Source: Ehretia macrophylla (taxonomy: Eukaryota; Streptophyta; Magnoliopsida; Boraginales; Ehretiaceae). From it: DNA of 64,000 bases. Made by a program: the position numbers and the translations under genes. Under the pieces are notes generated by a model. That model did no database searches. It was not told where the DNA came from and worked only from the letters and a program-made list of their open reading frames with translations. This document shows positions 59,918 through 64,000 of the stretch, one piece after another; the stretch's first letter is position 1; each line of letters starts with the position of its first letter. The stretch spans positions 20,309,425 through 20,373,424 of the forward strand of contig CM075771.1 of the NCBI GenBank assembly GCA_037974665.1. The letters run 5' to 3'.

Positions 59918-60484
59918 TCTATCTTCACCGTTCAAATGAACACATCTCTTTACAAGTTGAGCAACTGTTTGGATTTGTTCTAGTGACCCTTACCTTACAA
60001 TTCAAGGATCAAGATTTTGAAACAAGCGATTTTCCTTCATAGACATGACAAGATAGGTGGTCAAGTGTCTTTCTTCTAGGCTTCTTTCCATGCAAAGATG
60101 CTTCTTCCCTATCAACAGTTCTATAAGAACCACTCCAAAACTATAAACATCGCTTTTTTTTGTCAATTGACTAGTATGAAAATATTCGAGATCCAAATAG
60201 CCTAATGTCCCTTAAACTAATGTGGTCACTTGAGTTTGATCCAAGGATACTAATCTTGATGCTCCTAAATCTGATATTTTTGTTGTGTAATTATTATCTA
60301 ATAATATGTTTGTGGACTTAACATCTCTATAGATAATAGGCTTGGAAGCTGCCGAATGAAGATAAGCTAATGCACCCGTAGCTTCAGCAGCTATTCTTAA
60401 ACGGTTCTCCCATGAGAGTCAAGATGATCTACTATTATGGATCTGGTGGAATAGAGTTCCATTGGAGACATATTCATAAACTAA

Positions 60485-61511
60485 CACTACCAAAAAAAGT
60501 GGGTTTTAACGGCGGTTTATGCAGTCTTTTACGGCGGTTTGAACTGTCGTTTTTGGCTAAAACAGTGGTTTACAAACCCCTGTAAAAGACTTCAAAAACC
60601 GTCTTAACTGCAGCCGTCGAGAAAGGTTTTAGAGGCTTTTGAGGCGATTTGGTTAACTGACGGCATTGAAGGCATGAGCGGCAGTTTTCCTAACCGTCGT
60701 AATTGATTGACTTTATTTCGTTTGTCAAATTAGTTTTATTTTGCGGCAGCTTCACCCGCCGCAATTGCTTGCTTCAATTTTTTCTTTTTCTTTTTCTTTT
60801 TTCGTTTTGTTTCTTGTGCAACTTTATCATCATTTTTTCCCTGCTTCCACTTTTTTTTTTTTTGCTCTGTTTCTTGTGCTATTTTATCATCATTTTTTCT
60901 GTCAGCTTCCATTTTTTTGGGGTTTGTTTCTTGTGGTGAAGATTTGAATCCATTTCAACAAAAAAAAAAAAAAAAAAAATCCATCAATTTGTTACTGCCG
61001 AACCACTTTAAACTTCCTTGTTGAATATATGAATCCATCAACTAGATAGTTAATAAAGACGGAGAAGATAAGATAACAACCACTGAAAAAGAAAGTGAGT
61101 ATGTGAGGATTTCAATTAAACACTTTTTAGTCAAAAGACATCCATACAATCAATTCTTAATTGGATAGATAAAAGACATCCACACCAAAACAATTTTCAA
61201 CTCCAAATTTATGCACTACGAAAATCTTGTCTTGAACTATCTTGGGGATTCTCACTTCCTACATGGCAAACCTGTAAGAAAGAAAAAAACAGTATTTTAT
61301 TGAGCCAAAATCATATAATATAATGCACTAGAGACCTAAAGCATAAATAGCTAAAGAACGAACATGTAGGAGCTAGCCAAGAGTGATTAATGCAGCTAAC
61401 CAAACTGACCATGCATGTCTCATATATCAAAAATAAATCACCTCATAGGGTGGTATACCTGAGAAGATAAAATGAATTGCCTCGAGAGATCTATCTCTTC
61501 CTCAATCATAT
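60485..61511. mobile_element. CACTA-type element, left end
   Basis: 'cactaccaaaaaaagtggg' begins exactly where gene B sequence stops. The next 300 bases are packed with 'acggcgg', 'ccgtc' and 'gcggca' motifs in both orientations, the subterminal repeats of CACTA elements. No transposase is visible. From about 60950 there is an A-run and featureless AT-rich DNA, probably the element's interior, up to a copia LTR at 61512. The other end is outside the window or lost. Confidence 0.8.
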
Positions 61512-62748
61512 TGTTGAATAAGAGGGTGTAAGGAGAAAACATAATAGAATGACTTGTTCTATTAGTAAGAATAAGTCATTTATTTATAGGGCAATGATAC
61601 AAGTAAAGCAACAATAAAGAAACTAATACACACATATAATATTCTCACACATACATATAATACTCTCAACACTCACCCTCAAGTTGGAGCATATATATCA
61701 TATGTGTCTAACTTGTTACAAATATATTCAACCCGAGGACCCTTTAAAGATTTAGTAAATAGATCAGCTAATTGATCATTTGAACTGACATATGAAGTAA
61801 CAATCTCTTTAACTAACACTTTACTTCTTACAAAATGACAATCAATCTCAATGCGTTTAATTCGCTCGTGAAACACTGGGTTTGATGCAATGTGCATTAC
61901 TGCCTGATTATCACAAACTAATGTCATCGGTTGAGAGCAGTCAATCCCAATTTCTTTAACCAAGTACTTGACCCATATTAGTTCACATGCGACTACACCC
62001 ATAGCTCGGTATTCAAACTCTGCGCTGGAACGAGTAACAACAGTTTGTTTATTGCTTTTCCATGATATAAGATTTCTTCCAATAAAAACACTATATCTAG
62101 AAGTGGATCTTCTATCGTCAGGACATCCAACCCACTCTGCATCGGAATAACCAATAATTTTAGTGTGTCCTCTGTTCTTATATAATATTCCTTTTCCTGA
62201 GGCATTCTTGAGATACCGAAGAATACGAATAATAGCATTCCAATGACTTTCTCGAGATGAATTTAGAAACTGACTGACAACACTGACAGCAAATGAAATG
62301 TCAGGACGGGTCACAGTGATGTAATTGAATTTGCCAACTAATCTTCTATATCTTGTTGGGTCTGATAATGACTCCCCTTCATTATGTACACGTTTGATAT
62401 TTGGGTCCATTGGTGAATCACATGGTCTTGACCCAAGCATTCCAGCCTCTTCTAGCATGTCAATGGCATACTTGCGTTGAGAGATAAAAATTCCTTGATC
62501 GGATCGTGCAACCTCAATGCCAAGAAAGTAATGTAGTGCTCCCAAATCCTTAGTCTGTAATTGTTTGTGCAGGAAGATTTTTAGTTCTTGTATACCTATT
62601 GTGAAGAGTGTCGATAAAACACTGAGTGGTCAACTCCACATCTTGTCAATCCAAATTCAATCACAGCCTCACTGAAACGACCAAACCATGCCCGAGGTGA
62701 CTGTTTTAAACCATACAATGATTTCTTTAAACGACATATGTAACACCC
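61512..62748 (-). mobile_element. Ty1/copia fragment, minus orientation, truncated by another LTR
   Basis: A 160-bp LTR (61512-61671, 'tgttgaataagaggg...actctcaaca') adjoins a purine tract and then the 3' end of pol on the minus strand: RNase H and the reverse-transcriptase tail in 61679-62545, more reverse transcriptase at 62596-62745. The text stops within the reverse transcriptase at 62748, where a new LTR begins. Incomplete and broken. Confidence 0.88.
61679..62745 (-). pseudogene. Copia reverse transcriptase and RNase H remains
   Basis: Motifs on the minus strand include '[19 protein letters not shown]', 'LHYFLGIEVARS', 'GYSDAEWVGCPDDRRSTS' and 'KRIEIDCHFVRSKV', the usual end of copia pol. 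This part stops just before the 160-bp LTR. Broken fossil. Confidence 0.88.
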
Positions 62749-64000
62749 GATCCCTCTCGGGACCGGAAGTTCTATCAATCAATCTATTCACAACCCAATT
62801 CCAAACCCGGTCAAAATTTTAGGGAAAGACGGACAAAGTCTCCCCTGTTTCTAGGCAAAACGTAAAATCTGTAACAGCATATAAGTGGACCAATACCATG
62901 TCCAAACATACAAAACTTCCTCAAGGCCATCCGAGCCTTGGTTCTCAACAATTAAACACAAGTATACAATTCCAAGTACCCAGACTATTCTAACTTTTCT
63001 TTAAGTAATACAAACATGCATTAAAGTTAAGCTATACTAACTAGATACATAAACTAGCTTTTCATTCTACCTCAATTACCTAGTTGAATTTAAATTACAT
63101 TTCTTTTAACAATAAATACATACAACACATGAACATACATCTTTGCATCTTTGACAACTCAAGCCACATAGCACGCAAGATAACCCTTCAAGCACGAACT
63201 TTCACGTAATCACGAACTTTCCAGCTAACATGGCATTTCCTGAAATGTGGTGGTGAAGAGTGAGTATACACAACACGTATACTCAGTGAAGGCGAGACAG
63301 TTATCGAGGTGGAGAGAAAGAAAGTTGTGCAATGCAAATAAAGCAGTTAAGCAATAGAACTAACAAGTAAGCATTCAATATAAACAATCAATACAATAAA
63401 CAATTAATAAAAGCATTAACACAACCATTCAAAGCTATACCACACTCTGAAGGCTATGGTTCACTCATACGAGCAATGTACCATTTCACGAGCAATACAT
63501 CAATCTTGAGCTTGATATTGACAACGATGACAATAAGTACGCAACCACCTTATAACTTCAGTTTGGAATACCCCGGAAGTATCCATCAATTCTACGACCC
63601 AAATCTCCTTGGGAGGCAACCCAAGCGAGAAAAGGAATAGGACACGGAGTTAGAGCAACCAACACTGGCAGCCCGAGGCTACCCAGAAAGGCCCATCACT
63701 CACGTGCCTAACACTATGCAATGCAAGACACGATACAAGGCGATAAACGAGATATCAAGCATTTACATTCAATAGAGTATCAAGAACAACACTAACAAGC
63801 ATTGTCAACAATTGATATACAATTCATTCATAACCAACTTTAACAAACATAACAAGCAATATTAAGCATTCTATAGGCATTACACTATGAAAACAAACAA
63901 AACCACAAAATGCTACTACTTTCAAACGAGCCTCGAGTTCTGCAAACCGACTTCACCAATCCTCCTAGGTCACCATAAGGCACATCTAAAGACCCCGAAA
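62749..64000. mobile_element. LTR of a gypsy-type element, continues past the window
   Basis: It starts 'tgtaacacccgatccctct' precisely inside the copia reverse transcriptase, and this TGTAACACCC start is common in plant gypsy LTRs. More than 1.25 kb follows without any coding frame, including 'gtgagtatacacaacacgtatactcag', an inverted stretch often found in such LTRs. The far end, orientation and target duplication cannot be seen. Confidence 0.65.

Larger units (their letters stand above)
50669..60484 (-). pseudogene. Gene B: WAK-like kinase exon remnant split by a gypsy element
   Basis: Two pieces of one kinase exon remain. 50669-50931 encodes the C-terminus ('[19 protein letters not shown]' to '[15 protein letters not shown]'). 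59923-60484 encodes the middle: 'IIYRDVKS'-like catalytic loop, '[15 protein letters not shown]' and '[15 protein letters not shown]'. The gypsy element sits between them with its TCTAT duplication. Three in-frame stops are visible relative to gene A: Gln in 'LVQGT' to TAA near 60213, and two in the 'DPRVVREGS' stretch near 60000. The catalytic His-Arg-Asp is altered (the plus strand reads 'tctatagat' where gene A has 'tctgtggat'). A CACTA element cuts the exon at 60485; the membrane helix, P-loop and extracellular exons are absent from the window. Clearly a pseudogene. Confidence 0.85.

Noticed and set aside
60703-60947. Phe/Leu/Cys-rich open frames
   Set aside because: They arise from T-rich runs in the CACTA subterminal region; no membrane-protein signature beyond composition.

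Overview
The window is nuclear DNA from a flowering plant, very probably a eudicot. It is AT-rich and holds intron-split wall-associated-kinase-like (WAK-like) receptor genes, plant Ty1/copia and Ty3/gypsy LTR elements, CACTA, hAT, Mutator-like and Harbinger-like DNA transposons, and long microsatellites. No RNA gene, CRISPR array or bacterial-style operon is visible.

The host content is a small tandem cluster of WAK-like genes, all read on the minus strand. Gene A (16127-23121) and gene C (31711-35005) share the layout signal peptide + GUB_WAK domain / EGF exon / membrane-kinase exon. Gene B (50669-60484) is only a piece of kinase exon split by a gypsy element. All three carry coding damage, so the cluster looks like a decaying receptor family; gene C is closest to intact. 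An orphan copy of the genes' 3' flank at 24970-25700 suggests a fourth, lost member.

Layout. 1-1754: AT-rich intergenic DNA. 1755-16126: flank of gene A, invaded by a non-autonomous gypsy element (2121-8329), a CACTA element (9059-14054) carrying a nested hAT element (12336-13523), and a Mutator-like MITE (14319-14695). 16127-23121: gene A, whose second intron holds an LTR retroelement carrying pieces of several host genes, abutting a TRIM element (17556-21444). 23122-31710: intergenic DNA with ~0.5-kb tandem units and several MITE/hAT insertions. 31711-35005: gene C. 36122-50668: second copy of the gene-flank block, interrupted by a copia element (37048-48857) that itself contains a Harbinger-like MITE and a very young copia element (40146-46953). 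50669-64000: gene B remnants in a deep nest of a gypsy element with a solo copia LTR inside it, a second CACTA element, a copia fragment and the start of another LTR.

Because the flank block exists in two copies, the uninterrupted copy shows the pre-insertion sequence for several elements, so their ends and target-site duplications can be read directly. The most unusual object is the element at 17556-20973: between short LTRs it carries intron-free pieces resembling an RRM RNA-binding protein, a receptor-kinase activation loop, an ACT-domain STY-type kinase and a SUD1/DOA10-type ubiquitin ligase. Protein identities come from recognition by eye, not from a database search.
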